64,000 bases of DNA from Mycoemilia scoparia (lineage: Eukaryota; Kickxellomycota; Kickxellomycetes; Kickxellales; Kickxellaceae), in assembly GCA_027575805.1 (NCBI GenBank), contig JANBPU010000006.1:196004-260003 (forward strand), written 5' to 3'. Both the position numbers and the translations under genes were made by a program. Below are positions 45,146-56,839 of the stretch, one piece after another (positions within the stretch are counted from its first letter, which is position 1; the number at the start of each line of letters is the position of its first letter). Under the pieces are notes generated by a model. The model was not told the origin of the DNA, made no database searches, and worked only from the letters and a program-made list of their open reading frames with translations.

Positions 45146-48100
45146 TTAGGCAGCAGCAAGTGGAACATGGCAACTAGGATTATCGAACAATAGTGGCCTT
45201 GACTTTGGTGGCTTGTTGTCGTGCTGCTTGAGTAGCTTGAACAAGCCCGTTCCAATAGGCATTTGGGTGCCCATGATGATACATTCAGAAACGCCCTGGA
45301 TAGCATCCTTGCGGCCATAGACAGCAGCGTTGAAGAGATGCTCGGTTGTCATTTCGAAGGAAGCAAGCATAATAACCGAATCCTTCATCTTAGAGATACC
45401 GAAGCGAGTGAGACCAAGCACCTCGCCCTTGGCTGTCATGAGATCGGCCATAAGCATCAAGTGGCGATGATCGATGGAAATACCATATCTCGACATAATA
45501 GCAAAGATTTCATCAATGATGATGGAGCGTGCAGCTTCAATGCCAAGTACATCTCTCATTTCCATAATGTGATTAGTGTATGTCTTTGTACCCTTGATTC
45601 CCTCTGTTGTCATTACATCAAGCAGGCCATACCCTTCGGCAGAAAGCATGTATTCGTCCCCACCAGTGACCTCTGATTTCGATCCCTCCCTTACTGATAT
45701 CAGCGCACGAGTGATGGAGGAGATACCCTTGATGACAATGCTTGAAAGGGAGCGTTTAAGGTTTTGCATGTTGAAGTGCAGATCGGACTCTGTCTTACAA
45801 GGAACGTAAACTCGAACCTTGTTGTACCCGTCTATGCGTACATTGGCATCCTTTATCTTAAGGCGCGGAGCAAATGCGATTGCACCGCATATCTGGCTGA
45901 TATCGACTTCGAGCTGAAGCTTTCTGATTGTATCCACAGAGAGCTTGACAAGCAGGTATGCTTCGTGTGGCGTGTAAACTTCGGTGATAGACTCAGCTAT
46001 ATCGCCCAGGGTTGTGCTTTCCACGCGGCCCTTAACAATGCGAGCAGAGTACAAACTGTGGGGGATTTCAAGCTCGGCACTAATGATAGGCGTGCTGATG
46101 TTCTTTGAGGCATTGATAATTTCCTTGACACGAGGGACACCCATCGTGACGTTCATACTAGCGATACCAGCAAAATGGAAAGTCTTCAGCGTCATTTGGG
46201 TACTAGGCTCGCCAATACTCTGAGCAGCAACCGCACCAACAGCTGTCCCAGGCTCTACCATAGCCCTCTGATATTTTTTTAGCGATCGATTCAAGAAGTC
46301 CATAAGGCGCTCTTCAGTTACACACAAAAGATTGTTGACAACGTTGCGCTTAGACAGGTCAATCTTCGAGTCAAATATTTCAATAATCTTGGACGGACTG
46401 GTGTTTTTACCAACAGATTTTGGACGTATCAAGAGTGGGTTCATCCCATATTTCTTTCGAAATGCGCCAAGACGCTGGACAATATGGTCGTTGATATGGC
46501 TACGCATTTTGTCCAGCCACTCTGGAGTGCACCACTTTGTAAAGCGTGGTTCAGCCAGCTCCTTATCAACAAGCTCCTTGATGTAGAAGGGTGGGAGAAC
46601 AGAATTAGACTTGGAGTAGGGGAAGCATTCCATCGAGTGCAGCCAGTTGCGATCGAACACAATAGGGGCACCTTCGCCTTCAAGCTCTGCAGGGTCAAGG
46701 GCATCGCCGCCATAGGTGAACTGGATCATATCACCAGTTGATCCACGCACAGACAAGTCATAGTGAGCTGTTAGATCCTCAAGGCCTTTGACTAAACGTC
46801 GCTGCATATAGCCAGTTTCGGCCGTCTTGACTGCAGTATCGACAAGACCTTCACGACCAGTAACGGCGTGGAACAAGAATTCTGTTGGCGAAAGCCCTGT
46901 GAAGAAGCTGTCACTAACAAAGCCTTTAGCATCGGGCGACATTGTGTGTTTCTTGAAGTGAGGCAAAGTACGATCGGTAAAGCCATTGGAGATACGATTG
47001 CTGTTTACAATCTGCTGGCCGACACAAGCAACCATCTGACACACATTGAGAGAAGAGCCCTTCGACTTACAGGTTGCCATAATAAGCGGCGCGTTGTAAC
47101 GGCCCAGCTCTTGCAGGCATACATTACCAGCATCTTCACGGACCTTAGACAATAGACCAGAAATCTTGACCTCAAGAGTTTGATCCTCATCGCAGCCCGG
47201 AAGATTCTCGAGTTTTCCTGCTCTTCTCTGGGCAATGAGATTGTCACAAAGCTTGTACGCATCTTCAATAAGCGCATCTTTTCTATTACGAAGTACTTCA
47301 CCAGGCATAACATCTGACAGGCCAATAGAGAATCCTTCATTACAACTCCAACGCGCAGAAAGCTTTGCCAGCCTGTTCATGATCTGGGCTGCTTCGACAG
47401 TTCCATAGTCACGCAAAACAACGAAGAAGATAGAATTCTTCTTGCCGTCACCAACAATCGATTTGTCAAGAGCGCCACTGAGAAGTTCGCTGTTTCTAAT
47501 AATGATCCAACCATCGGCAGGGCACAACTCGGGAGCCCTCTTTTCGCCAGATTTGGGCTTCATGTACGAGTTGGTCTTGGTTTCAAGATTCACACGAACA
47601 GCAACCTTTTTGTTTGGTCTCATTAGTACATTGACAATCTGCTTTCCAGACCATAATCTACGAGGCTTGATAATGCAGGGCGGTGGAATATCAATCTTGA
47701 CATCAGCATCAAAGCAGTATGAGCAGATCTGCACAAATTGGGAGCGATCATAGAACCTATCTTTTTGAGTAATAAGGTAAGCTGTTGTGATGAAATCCTG
47801 GGTGGCACCGATAATAGGCTCACCATTGCGAGGCGTGACCAGGTTGTTCTTTACTCCCATCAGGTTGATTGCCTCCATCCTGGCCTCCTCGGTTTGTGGA
47901 AGATGGAGGTTCATCTCATCACCATCAAAATCGGCGTTATATGGAGTACAGACACATTCATTGAATCTGAAAGTCCTCCAGGGCTTTACTCTTGCTTTGT
48001 GGGCCATAATTGAGAGCCTGTGCAATGATGGCTGACGATTAAACAACACAATGTCACCATCCTTAAGGTGTCGCTCTACAACATCGCCAACACGCAAGCG

Positions 48101-49729
48101 GGCAGCAACATCATTTCTATTACCGTATTTCAACGAGCGCTTGAATTCATTGGTGATGTTGACGAAGTTTGCACCAGGATGAACATCAGGTCCATTTCTA
48201 ATGAGCTGCCTCAAATACTCAATGTTGTGCTTGGTGACTCGATCAGGATAGGTTAGCTTCTTAGCCACAAGCTCCGGAACCGCCACTTCGTCGATGTGCA
48301 TGTTTGGATCTGGCGAGATTACAGTACGGCCAGAAAAGTCAACACGCTTCCCGGACAGATTACCACGGAAACGGCCCTGCTTTCCCTTAAGACGCTGGGT
48401 ATAACCCCTGATGGGCTTCGCATTCATCGCCCCAGACATGCTAGAAACATCACTGCCAATGTACATTGCCACACAAATGGACATAAAATCCCATTGCTCC
48501 ATGATCTTCGATGTTTGGGATCCACTTTCGATACCAGTTTTGATTAAAGCATTGCACATCAATATCTCACAAAGCTTTACGGTTAGGTCGTCTTCGTTTG
48601 TAGCGCCATCCTGGGCAACGGAGGGTCGGATACAAACAGGTGGGACAGGTATGGCAGTCCAAAGTAGTCGCTCAGGCCGACCTGCTTGTGGATCAAGACC
48701 CAGGACCTCGCAGTCATCTGCTGTGATCATTCGGAAGAGCCTATACACTCGCAATGGGGTCATTTCTTCGAAGGTTTTGTTCATATGTGCCTTCAGCTCT
48801 GGAACTCCCTTTAGGGCATTCAGCATTGTCTTTTTAAATGCCTCAGCCTCGTCTGCTACAGACTTTTTACGGAACTTATCGTGCACAATCTTCATGGCAG
48901 CAGCCTTCTTCACAACGCCGTTGACACTGTCACAATGGGGACAACGTGTGGCCTTTACGCACTGGACATTGACCTTTTTAATAGTATCTTTTATTTGTAG
49001 TCCGTCAAGCCCGGGAGTACGCAAGCGCTTCAAGAAAACTCTCTTTTCTTCTTCATCAAGAAGAACTCTGGCACAAGTCTATATACAAACAATTCTTGGT
49101 ATTAGCATGTGACTACATCACGAGTATTTAGCTTGGTAATACGGTAATTAAATGGGGCTTACCTTGCAGATACATTGGAGAATCTGCAATATTGCCTTGA
49201 AGTAGCCAACATGAAACACAGGTACACAGAGGTTGATATAGCCCCAATGTCCTATACAGTTTTGCAAATTTTGCCCACAAGTGCCGCATATATCTTGTTT
49301 CCCAGATACGCCCTACACGTATAAAGTTTTAAATTATTAGCGTTATTTTTTGAAAGTATTTTGGTTGGAAACACGTAGCCCTCTAGCCAAAATCCATAAA
49401 GAATCGCTCAACATTGCCAGCAGCCATATATCAATCCTTACCATTTTGGTATCTAGAACACCATGTTCTAAAGGTTTGTGATCCTCGAGTGTGTATAGAT
49501 CCCTCTGAGTAATCTCGACCTCAGATGCCTGACGAATATCATCTGCGCTCTGTATCCCGAACTGGATATATTTTCTATACCCGAACATCAACCAAGTCAT
49601 AAGCTCGTTCTTGAAAGTTTGCAATCCTGGGCACCATAGAGACATTGCTCTATAAGTGTCCTGCAATTGGAAACGAAGGTCATGTACTTACATTTTTTTG
49701 GGTACTTGATCTACTACATGCTCCTTCAT
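45146..49729 (-). CDS. RPO31: RNA polymerase III largest subunit Rpc1 (C160)
   Basis: This is the catalytic subunit of Pol III, which transcribes tRNA and 5S genes. Exon 1 is only 38 nt (49729-49692, [12 protein letters not shown]). After an intron, exon 2 begins at 49574, giving [17 protein letters not shown], matching the Pol III start (MKE...PKRIK...F...S..DI). Zinc-binding segments follow: [17 protein letters not shown] and, near the next junction, QCICKTCARVL. The largest exon (about 49060-45146) contains the clamp, [20 protein letters not shown], and the active-site loop [40 protein letters not shown] is typical of Pol III. Also present are the bridge helix ([20 protein letters not shown]) and [20 protein letters not shown]. 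There is no heptad CTD, which excludes Pol II. Confidence 0.95.
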
Positions 49730-50156
49730 TGTGAAAACAGAAGGCTAGTTGTCAAGAGCCACTTGGTACGGATAATCGTATACGCTATTGTGTGTATGCT
49801 AGGTTATGTTTTGTGCACGTATGTGTATATTGCCACTAGGACCCAAATTAAAGGAATTATAAGGTGGTATTATTAAAAGAGGGTGACAAGAGAAATGACA
49901 AATGAAGAGGCTATTCTCTCTCTTGCATACTTTTTTAAGTGCTGGTGAGTCTAATATATGCCGTGAAAAACACAATATTTTAGCTCTGCACTTTTGGCAA
50001 AATAAGATCATCAAGCCTAATGGACACACAAAAATGCATTTAAATCACTCGATCTGGTAATCCAAGCAATAATGTCAGCCCATGAACCTAGCGAGATTGC
50101 GGTATGGGAACTGAAATGTTTGTTGCTTAAACAAAATTAAAAATAAAATCTGAAAT

Positions 50157-50422
50157 ATGAGTGATTATATTTGAAGGATACCCATATGTGTCAAAGTTCA
50201 CAAGGCCTTGGGCAAAGTGGGTCCCCAGAAATAGTTGCATATGGATTAGCTGGCGGTTGAGCCAGAATCCGAGGGTCTATTTCGGCTTACCATAGATTCG
50301 ATCACTAGCGAAATCCCCCCATTTGCTAACAAATTATGGCCAACGATTATAGTCACAATCAGAGCCAAATTGATATCCAGTTTTACTGGTGAACTTTCAC
50401 CCTTCAAAAATTATCTCCCATA
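50157..50422. mobile_element. MITE-like TIR element, copy C (degraded or enlarged)
   Basis: The right end is clear: CCAGTTTTACTGGTGAACTT and CACCCTTCAAAAATTATCTC, then CCATATA, near-identical to copy A. The proposed left end (TGATTATATTTGAAGGATAC near 50160) is diverged, and the interval is about 265 bp, twice the other copies. It is either a decayed left TIR or an element with inserted sequence. Confidence 0.55.
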
Positions 50423-50841
50423 TATCCAATGGGCTTGCTGTTATTACCTGCCAAGACATTTTATAAAGAATGGTGTTAGTGGTGTATCTCTGCGCAAGAA
50501 TAACTTCTATGAATGAACTAGCAATTGCATATGAAGTTAAGGCCAAAGGATTAAGTATAAATATGGTTTGAGTTTTCCAATCCCCACTTTATTTACCAAC
50601 TTTCTTTTTATAAAATATTAAAACATAAGAACTTAAATATTGTCCAAAAGACATAACCTCTATCCTATCTCACAAAATCACCAAACACACACCTCTAATG
50701 AATGGTGACTATTTTAATCATATATTTATCAATTCATACAATATACTATAAAATCAATTGTTTAAGTAGAAATATTAAAAGAAAAGCCAATGAGGCATAT
50801 CAAGGACAAGTCTTCAGCAATTGCTGAAAGAGGCATTAGAA

Positions 50842-51001
50842 TCTGGACTCAAGTATCCGATGTTTGAGAGTCGTCCTCTTGGGCTGTCACAGAATCGCAG
50901 TCTGGACACAAACCGAAACCGACTGAGATTTGTGTCCTGAATGCGATTCTAATCTCACCAAAGAGGACCACACACCCAAACATTGGATACTTGAGTTCAG
51001 A
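50842..51001. repeat. Long imperfect palindrome (foldback), ~160 bp
   Basis: The left arm 50842-50912 pairs with the right arm 50929-51001, with a loop of about 16 nt. Paired blocks: ACTCAAGTATCC with GGATACTTGAGT, GTCCTCTT with AAGAGGAC, AGAATCGCA with TGCGATTCT, GGACACAAA with TTTGTGTCC. A few small bulges and mismatches. A transcript would form a stem of about 70 bp. No similarity to the TIR elements was seen. Confidence 0.88.
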
Positions 51002-51439
51002 AATAGTAAATCCTGAGAACAACTCATCTTTGTTTAAAACCTTGTGAAATCTTTCCGGCTTTTAGAAATCTCAAATGTCTTTTAAATATTAACAAATCAA
51101 TAGCACATAATACACTTTTCTTAGCGAGTCTTTTAGCATGGCCATACATAGTAGCAAAAAACACATATGGAATATCGTTGGGTAAATGCTTGAATTAGGC
51201 TGTGTCAGCCAGTTCTCTGCTGCCATTTTGAATGTTCTCTTTATTCCCTTGACTTTTTCTGTCGGTCTAAATAACATATATGTATTTATACATGTCTTTA
51301 GAAAGGCCTTGTCTAAAAAAAGATTTTATTCTTTGGGATCACTCATATTTTCAAGTATTCGCTGTTGTTTATTTCTTTTAACATATTTATTTACTTTTAT
51401 TCATTTATATTTGTTTTAATAATAGCCTGATACTCGAAT

Positions 51440-51628
51440 ATGTGCAAATACTATTACGCATGCAATCACACAATGCCGTGCCATACTGGCACTTGTGGGC
51501 CACAGACAAGAGTTGGCGGAAAGGGCAAGTGCCCAGTATGCATTTCAACAGAAATAAATGTTGGTACTTTACCAACAGAAAGTCCTCAAGATACACAGGC
51601 AACTGCCAAAACTGATAAACGAACATAG
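51440..51628 (+). CDS. Hypothetical small Cys/His-rich protein
   Basis: A 62-codon frame from ATG 51440. The first 38 residues contain C-x5-CNH-x3-CH-x3-C and, about 13 residues on, C-x2-C (segments ACNHTMPCHTGTC and GKCPVC). This is the kind of spacing seen in small zinc-binding fungal proteins. The C-terminus is Thr/Gln-rich and ends DKRT. It stands alone between repeats. Supporting evidence is only the cysteine pattern; chance cannot be excluded. Confidence 0.35.
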   Translation: MCKYYYACNHTMPCHTGTCGPQTRVGGKGKCPVCISTEINVGTLPTESPQDTQATAKTDKRT

Positions 51629-52149
51629 GCAACACGATCAAAACTAATAAATAGAAGATTCTAAACTGGATTATTGATTGGTTGCATGTGATTTTTTCGC
51701 CATAGTGGGAATTAGAGTTCTATTTATCCCATGTTGTTGTCATGGTTTAATGAAAATTAGCATTTATATGGATCGGAACAAAACTTGGTGTATTTAAAGC
51801 TTAAGGGTTAAAGAAACAGAGAGAAAGAGCAGTTGAGATTGACCTGTATTTATAGGGGAAAATAATGATACATTGAAGCATCTGTGTGTGATGCCATTCA
51901 TTCTGATGACGATATAGCGGCATTCCCATTTGATGCGTGGTACTAAGTACTTTGGCTAAAGAGTAGGTAGAGGGTTGGCTCTATCTGGGTTTTATTCATA
52001 TTATCCTGATTGTTATTAGACATACTTTAGTAGTTTCATGGAAGTGTAATGACCAGCAGATGCCAACTTTAATCACGTTTATATAATGAAATTAATGATG
52101 AATGACAAGTGGTTATTGAACTTGATATTTAAAAAACAAAATAACTCAA

Positions 52150-52276
52150 CCATGTGGGAGATAATTTTCGAAAGGTGGCTGCTTGCTAGCAAATGATAGT
52201 CACTCACTCGGCTGTGATTGCCCCTATAACAATCGCTGACCACCAAAGGCCACCCTTCAAAAACTACCAGCCATAC
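52150..52276. mobile_element. MITE-like TIR element, copy D
   Basis: About 127 bp. The left end CATGTGGGAGATAATTTTCG pairs inversely with the right end TTCAAAAACTACCAGCCATA. The core GGCTGTGATTGCCCCTATAA is in the same orientation as copy B. No ORF. Confidence 0.75.
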
Positions 52277-52430
52277 GTTCAATTTCTTTCCATGGCTGAT
52301 TTTCCAGCCATACGTTTCAAATATTATCCATATTCGTTGAATATTAATTTTATTTTATTGTGAAAAAGGAATTTAAACCTATACCATGACTACACACACA
52401 CACTTAAATATTGAATTCTGGACAAATGAG

Positions 52431-54161
52431 TTATTGGTTAGAAGGGTAGTTGAAATCCTCCAAGGGAATAAAGTTCTCCTTGATGGAGCGAGGCGATACG
52501 AATCTGTGCAAGAGGTTGGCACTGCCACCCTTATCGTTAGTACCAGATGCCCGTGCACCTCCGAAAGATTGCTGGCCAACAACAGCACCAGTGCACTTGT
52601 CGTTGACGTAGAAGTTGCCAGCAGCATGGGTAAGCTTGCTAGTAGCGTATACTGCGGCATTTCTGTCCTGCGAGAAGATTGCGCCAGTCAAACCATAGCT
52701 TGCAGTAGAGTTGGCTAGTTCGATGGCACCATCAAAGTCTTCAGCAGGATAAACATAGGCGGTAACGACAGGCCCAAAGATCTCCTCCTTCATGGTCTTT
52801 GTGAATGGGTCCTTGGTCTCAACAACAGTAGGCTGGATAAAGTAACCAGTCGATTCATCATACTTGCCACCAGCAATGATCTCGCACTCTGGAGCGTTGC
52901 GAGCATGCTCAATGTAGCCGGTGATCTTGTCAAATGCTAGCTTATTGATAACTGGGCCCATGAAGTTGCTGGGATCAGTGATGTTTCCAACCTTGATGCT
53001 GTTGACCTTTTCAACAAACTCCTTCTTAAACTGCGGCCACAGGTTGTCAGGTACATACAGGCGAGAAAGGGCAGAGCACTTCTGACCCTGGAACTCGAAG
53101 GCTGCACGAACAGATTGGTTGACAGCATTAGTGACATCGGCAGATTTGTGAAGAAGATGGAAGTTCTTGCCGCCAGTTTCACCAACAATGCGGGGATAGC
53201 CACGGTACTTGTCGAGGTTGTTGGAGATCTCCTTCCACAAGTCCTTGAAGACCTTTGTGCTTCCAGTGAAGTGAAGGGATGAGAACTCTGGGTGATCAAA
53301 GATCTTTCTAGTGATTTCAGCTGCAGGCCCCGGAATGAACTGGATAACACCGTCGGGAAGACCAGCTTCTTGGAGGATCTGATAGATAACATAGTTGGAA
53401 AGCGTAGCAGCTGGAGCAGGCTTCCAGACAACAGTGTTGCCCATGAGGGCAGGAGCTGTGGCCAAGTTGGCACCAATAGCAGTGAAGTTGAAGGGAGAAA
53501 CAGCGTAAACAAAACCTTCTAGGGGACGGTGTTCAACTCTGTTCCAGATACCCCTGGAGTTGGCGGCGGGCTGGCTGCTATAAACCTCTTCAGAGAACTT
53601 GACGTTATAGCGCAAGAAGTCGCAAGTCTCAGCAGCAGCATCGATCTCTGCCTGCCAGATATTCTTGCCCTGACCCAACATGGTGGCAGCCATAGCCTTG
53701 TAGCGATACTTTTGGCTAAGAAGATCAGCAGCGCGCAAGAAAATGGCCTGTCGATCGTAGATCGGTAGGTTTTCCCACGATGATTTGGCGGCCAAGGCAC
53801 CTTCTATGGCTTCCTCGACATGTTCGGGACCGGCGTTTTCGTAAGTACAAAGCACCTTGCTATGCTCACTAGGCATAAACTGCCTTTCTACATTACCAGT
53901 TTTGACCTCCTTGCCGTTGATGATTAGCGGAACGTGCTGTGGGCTTTGTGAGCGGAGCTCTTCAACAGCTTGCATGAGCTTCTCGCGCTCTGGGCTGTTG
54001 GGAGCATATGTAGGGTTAGGCTCGTTAGTGATCTCGGGAAGTTTGTGATTGCCGAGCTGGTGGACGCGGTATGTGGCGTAGTTAGGGACTGCTCTCGAAG
54101 TAGAGAGGAAGCGCTGGGCAGCAAGACCCTGGCGAGCAGAAACAGACCTAGAAGCGAACAT
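52431..54161 (-). CDS. PUT2: Delta-1-pyrroline-5-carboxylate dehydrogenase (mitochondrial)
   Basis: This enzyme oxidises P5C/glutamate semialdehyde to glutamate with NAD, the second step of proline catabolism in the mitochondrial matrix. It is a single uninterrupted exon of 576 residues, normal for ALDH4A1/Put2. The presequence is MFASRSVSARQGLAAQRFLS. The fold signatures are FTAIGANLATAPALMGNTVV (Rossmann/NAD site), IVGETGGKNFHLLHKSADV (general-base Glu loop) and FEFQGQKCSALSRLYVP (nucleophile Cys). EEIFGPVVTAYVYP and GNFYVNDKCTGAVVGQQSFG follow. The lack of introns, against the intron-rich neighbours, is notable. The codon pattern looks more biased, as for a highly expressed gene. Confidence 0.96.
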   Translation of the reverse strand: MFASRSVSARQGLAAQRFLSTSRAVPNYATYRVHQLGNHKLPEITNEPNPTYAPNSPEREKLMQAVEELRSQSPQHVPLIINGKEVKTGNVERQFMPSEHSKVLCTYENAGPEHVEEAIEGALAAKSSWENLPIYDRQAIFLRAADLLSQKYRYKAMAATMLGQGKNIWQAEIDAAAETCDFLRYNVKFSEEVYSSQPAANSRGIWNRVEHRPLEGFVYAVSPFNFTAIGANLATAPALMGNTVVWKPAPAATLSNYVIYQILQEAGLPDGVIQFIPGPAAEITRKIFDHPEFSSLHFTGSTKVFKDLWKEISNNLDKYRGYPRIVGETGGKNFHLLHKSADVTNAVNQSVRAAFEFQGQKCSALSRLYVPDNLWPQFKKEFVEKVNSIKVGNITDPSNFMGPVINKLAFDKITGYIEHARNAPECEIIAGGKYDESTGYFIQPTVVETKDPFTKTMKEEIFGPVVTAYVYPAEDFDGAIELANSTASYGLTGAIFSQDRNAAVYATSKLTHAAGNFYVNDKCTGAVVGQQSFGGARASGTNDKGGSANLLHRFVSPRSIKENFIPLEDFNYPSNQ

Positions 54162-55573
54162 TTTGGCAGCTATCCTTGACGAAAGAAAGCGTACGTGTAT
54201 ATAGCGAAAAGTTTAAAGTGTAGAGAAAAAAGGAATACGGTGGACTGGTCTTTTATAAATGTGCTGAGTGATACCGAAGCCACTACCAATCTATGCGAAT
54301 CCAAAGCGTGCAAGTAGGAATAGACTTGAACAGGGTATGATGAGGCGGCATCCTCTGCTTTTGCCCTGTGCTAATAAGAGATTCTTATTGGTGCATGCTT
54401 ATATGTCGATTACAGTACATCATCGTCTTTTTGGCTCACCCCCTTATCCAAAGGCCTTCAAGTGTAAAATTTACCTGTGTTGGTAGAGTGATCAACAAGG
54501 TGGTCAAAGCGAGGAAAATTTGCTACAAAAGTGACCCACTACAACCACTCGCTGTTCTACTACTGAAGCTTCAAGGCTCTTGGCTGTAGAGCCTAGGATT
54601 TTCATAATCCAATACCCTTTGCTGTGTTCCTTTCTAATGCCCAAACACGATAATACCAAAAAGAGCCCTGTGGGACAGTGAGTCCGCATTCTTAAATTCT
54701 TGTGAAAGGTGCTCTGCACTTATTCCAAGCCGGGTATTGAGGCGACAACCTTAAACCAACGCAACTTGAGTCAAAGCAAATGTCCATCTAGTCGACTCCT
54801 AGGTTGCAGCACCAAATACATATCCAAAGCTAGTGATTGTCGTCGTTGGGGGACTGTTTGTGGCTTGGTTAAAATATTCATACTGCTGCGAGTAGCATCG
54901 CAAGGTGTCTCAGTCACTTTGGACAACTGTGCTGAAGCTTCATCTTTACTAATCAAGGCAGTTGAGCCATAAATACCATCAAGAAACAGCCGCCAATGAA
55001 TGAGTCCATACTAAAAGAGGGACAATGAGCCTCATTTGTCTTAACTTGAGTATGCTTGAAATAATTTTTACTGCCTCACCATCCTGCTGCGAGATCATCA
55101 AGTCTATTGTTAGCCTATGATGTTACTATGTATCTCGATAATACCCAATAAATCAGCTTTTAATGCAATACTGTAAGCATTGAATCATCATTTTGTGTAT
55201 TTGTCTTTAGACTCGCAGCATCCTAAACCCACTATGGCATGTGAACTTGTATTTGTTCAACGCTATATAAAACTGGATTGCCTGCGGATCCCAAGACATT
55301 AGTTTGGCTTTGGAACATAGGCTACAAAGGCACATGGTCTAGCGCTCATTATGGAAACTGATGTCATAAACACATCAGCACCAGGTATTTCGAACTTATA
55401 GTATAACTCAAAGTTTGTCTTTAACCAAAAAACAAAAGCATGGTAAACAAGCTCCCAGAGTCCAGCCTTAATCTGGCTCTTTTAACAATATCAATGCAGC
55501 ATTTTTTACCTGATAATAAATGATGATAATGGTATTTTATAAAATGCCATTAATTTTTGTAAAATAAAGTATT
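54162..55573. other. 1.4-kb gene-free region
   Basis: Contains the P5CDH promoter and the mL50 3' flank. Open frames are short and unsupported. A TATATAAA lies at about 55264-55271 with no coding sequence following it on the + strand; a non-coding transcript is possible but unsupported. Confidence 0.4.
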
Positions 55574-56501
55574 TTAGTTATAAGCATGTAGTTTGCGCTG
55601 ATGCTTGTGGAAGGGAACGAATGTAAGGTTGGGTGGTAGCTGGCTCTCATTTTCTTCAAAGTATTTCGCAACAGGATGCTTGCTATCGGCGGCATCTGGC
55701 TTTGTAGTGTAGTAGCTGTAGAGATCCTGCCCAGAATTTATATGCTCAAGTGCGCGATCTGGGATATGCTTTTCTAGTACTTCAATGGCCTTGGAAAGTA
55801 CCTAGAGTTTTACAAACATACATACATACATATTTTAGATAAAATGTTAAATAAACGGCAAGCTCCACATCAAAAGTGAACCAACTTGTACACCAATGCC
55901 CCATGCAAATTTGGTGGTCCAAACAGTATACATTTTAGGCTGGTACTGGAGGTATTATTTTGGCACACCTTTGGTGGAGGCTCTTCCAAATGCATTTGCT
56001 GATTGGTGGTTTTTCAAATATATGGTTGCTTACCTCGAGCTTTTGTGATGGGCTATCGAATGTTACTGACTTCCAGTCTCCATCTGATAGAGGGTTGATG
56101 ATTTCTTTTAGCTTGGATTCAACAAACTCTGGGTCATGCACATATGTAGGCTCTCTAAAACAGATGATTTCGATATATATTAGTGTTAGTATATCCAGAT
56201 CTTTTACATATCTCGTATAACGGTAGATTGTTTTCTATGATCCTTGATCCCATTGAACTTACTTGAATCTATATATGTTGGATCTATCATAGCCTTCTTC
56301 TGACAAGTTTTTGACTTCCTCTAGTAATTCAGACTCGGATTCTGCTACCTTCTCAATTAACTCTTGCTGCTGCTGCTCTTGTGGTTTTTTACCAAAAAGA
56401 CTACCAAAAAGACCTGCTTGTTCTGCTCTACTAGTGTGAAGGTGTCTTGTGGTAAGACCAGATCTAGTTGATAATGTGGAAAGCAATTTACGGCAATTCA
56501 T
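55574..56501 (-). CDS. Mitochondrial large ribosomal subunit protein mL50
   Basis: Three exons or so. Exon 1 (56501 to about 56262) has a presequence, MNCRKLLSTLSTRSGLTTRH, then a Q-rich helical segment and GYDRSNIYRF. Exon 2 (about 56156-56034) reads PTYVHDPEFVESKLKEIINP and WKSVTFDSPSQKLE. The last exon (about 55803-55574) reads VLSKAIEVLEKHIPDRALEH, INSGQDLYSYYTTKPD and ends NLTFVPFHKHQRKLHAYN. The block from WK-V-F-d--vK-evL to IPD--L--I-t--DL-----T is the mL50 (Mrpl13-type) acyl-carrier-like domain. Assignment is by family pattern. Confidence 0.72.
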
Positions 56502-56839
56502 TGTACTGTTAATGTTGGTGGGATAATTTTCAAGTAGAAATTAAATAAAAAAGCAAAAAAAGTCAATACAAGAAGGGGTGCCAATTTAAACAAGGTCTTG
56601 ATAGGCTCAAAGCTGCCATTGGAATAACCTCTGTCTAAGCACTTTCCTTAACTACAGAGAGACTATCTCAAGATAATTTATGCTTAGATTGATTACACAG
56701 CTCACTCGATGTGATCAAATATTTTTTTTAAAAATTAGTGCTAAAAATGTAGTTAGTCAAACAAACTAAAAATCGTACTTTGCCTTTTTACTACAAAAAC
56801 ATCATCCTTTAAACCACATAGTTGTAAATAACCGTACCA
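56502..56839. promoter_or_regulatory. Divergent mL50/NOC4 promoter region
   Basis: 0.34 kb, AT-rich, with a T-run near 56731. No gene. Confidence 0.45.

Larger units (their letters stand above)
49730..52430. other. 2.7-kb repeat-rich intergenic region
   Basis: Holds the RPC1 promoter and the P5CDH 3' flank. It contains TIR elements C and D, a long palindrome at 50842-51001 and one small Cys-rich ORF (listed separately). The rest is AT-rich. No other gene is supported. Confidence 0.6.

Noticed and set aside
54268..54972. Several 60-90 codon frames upstream of PUT2
   Set aside because: Found on both strands in competing frames, no conserved motif, consistent with chance in 1.4 kb.
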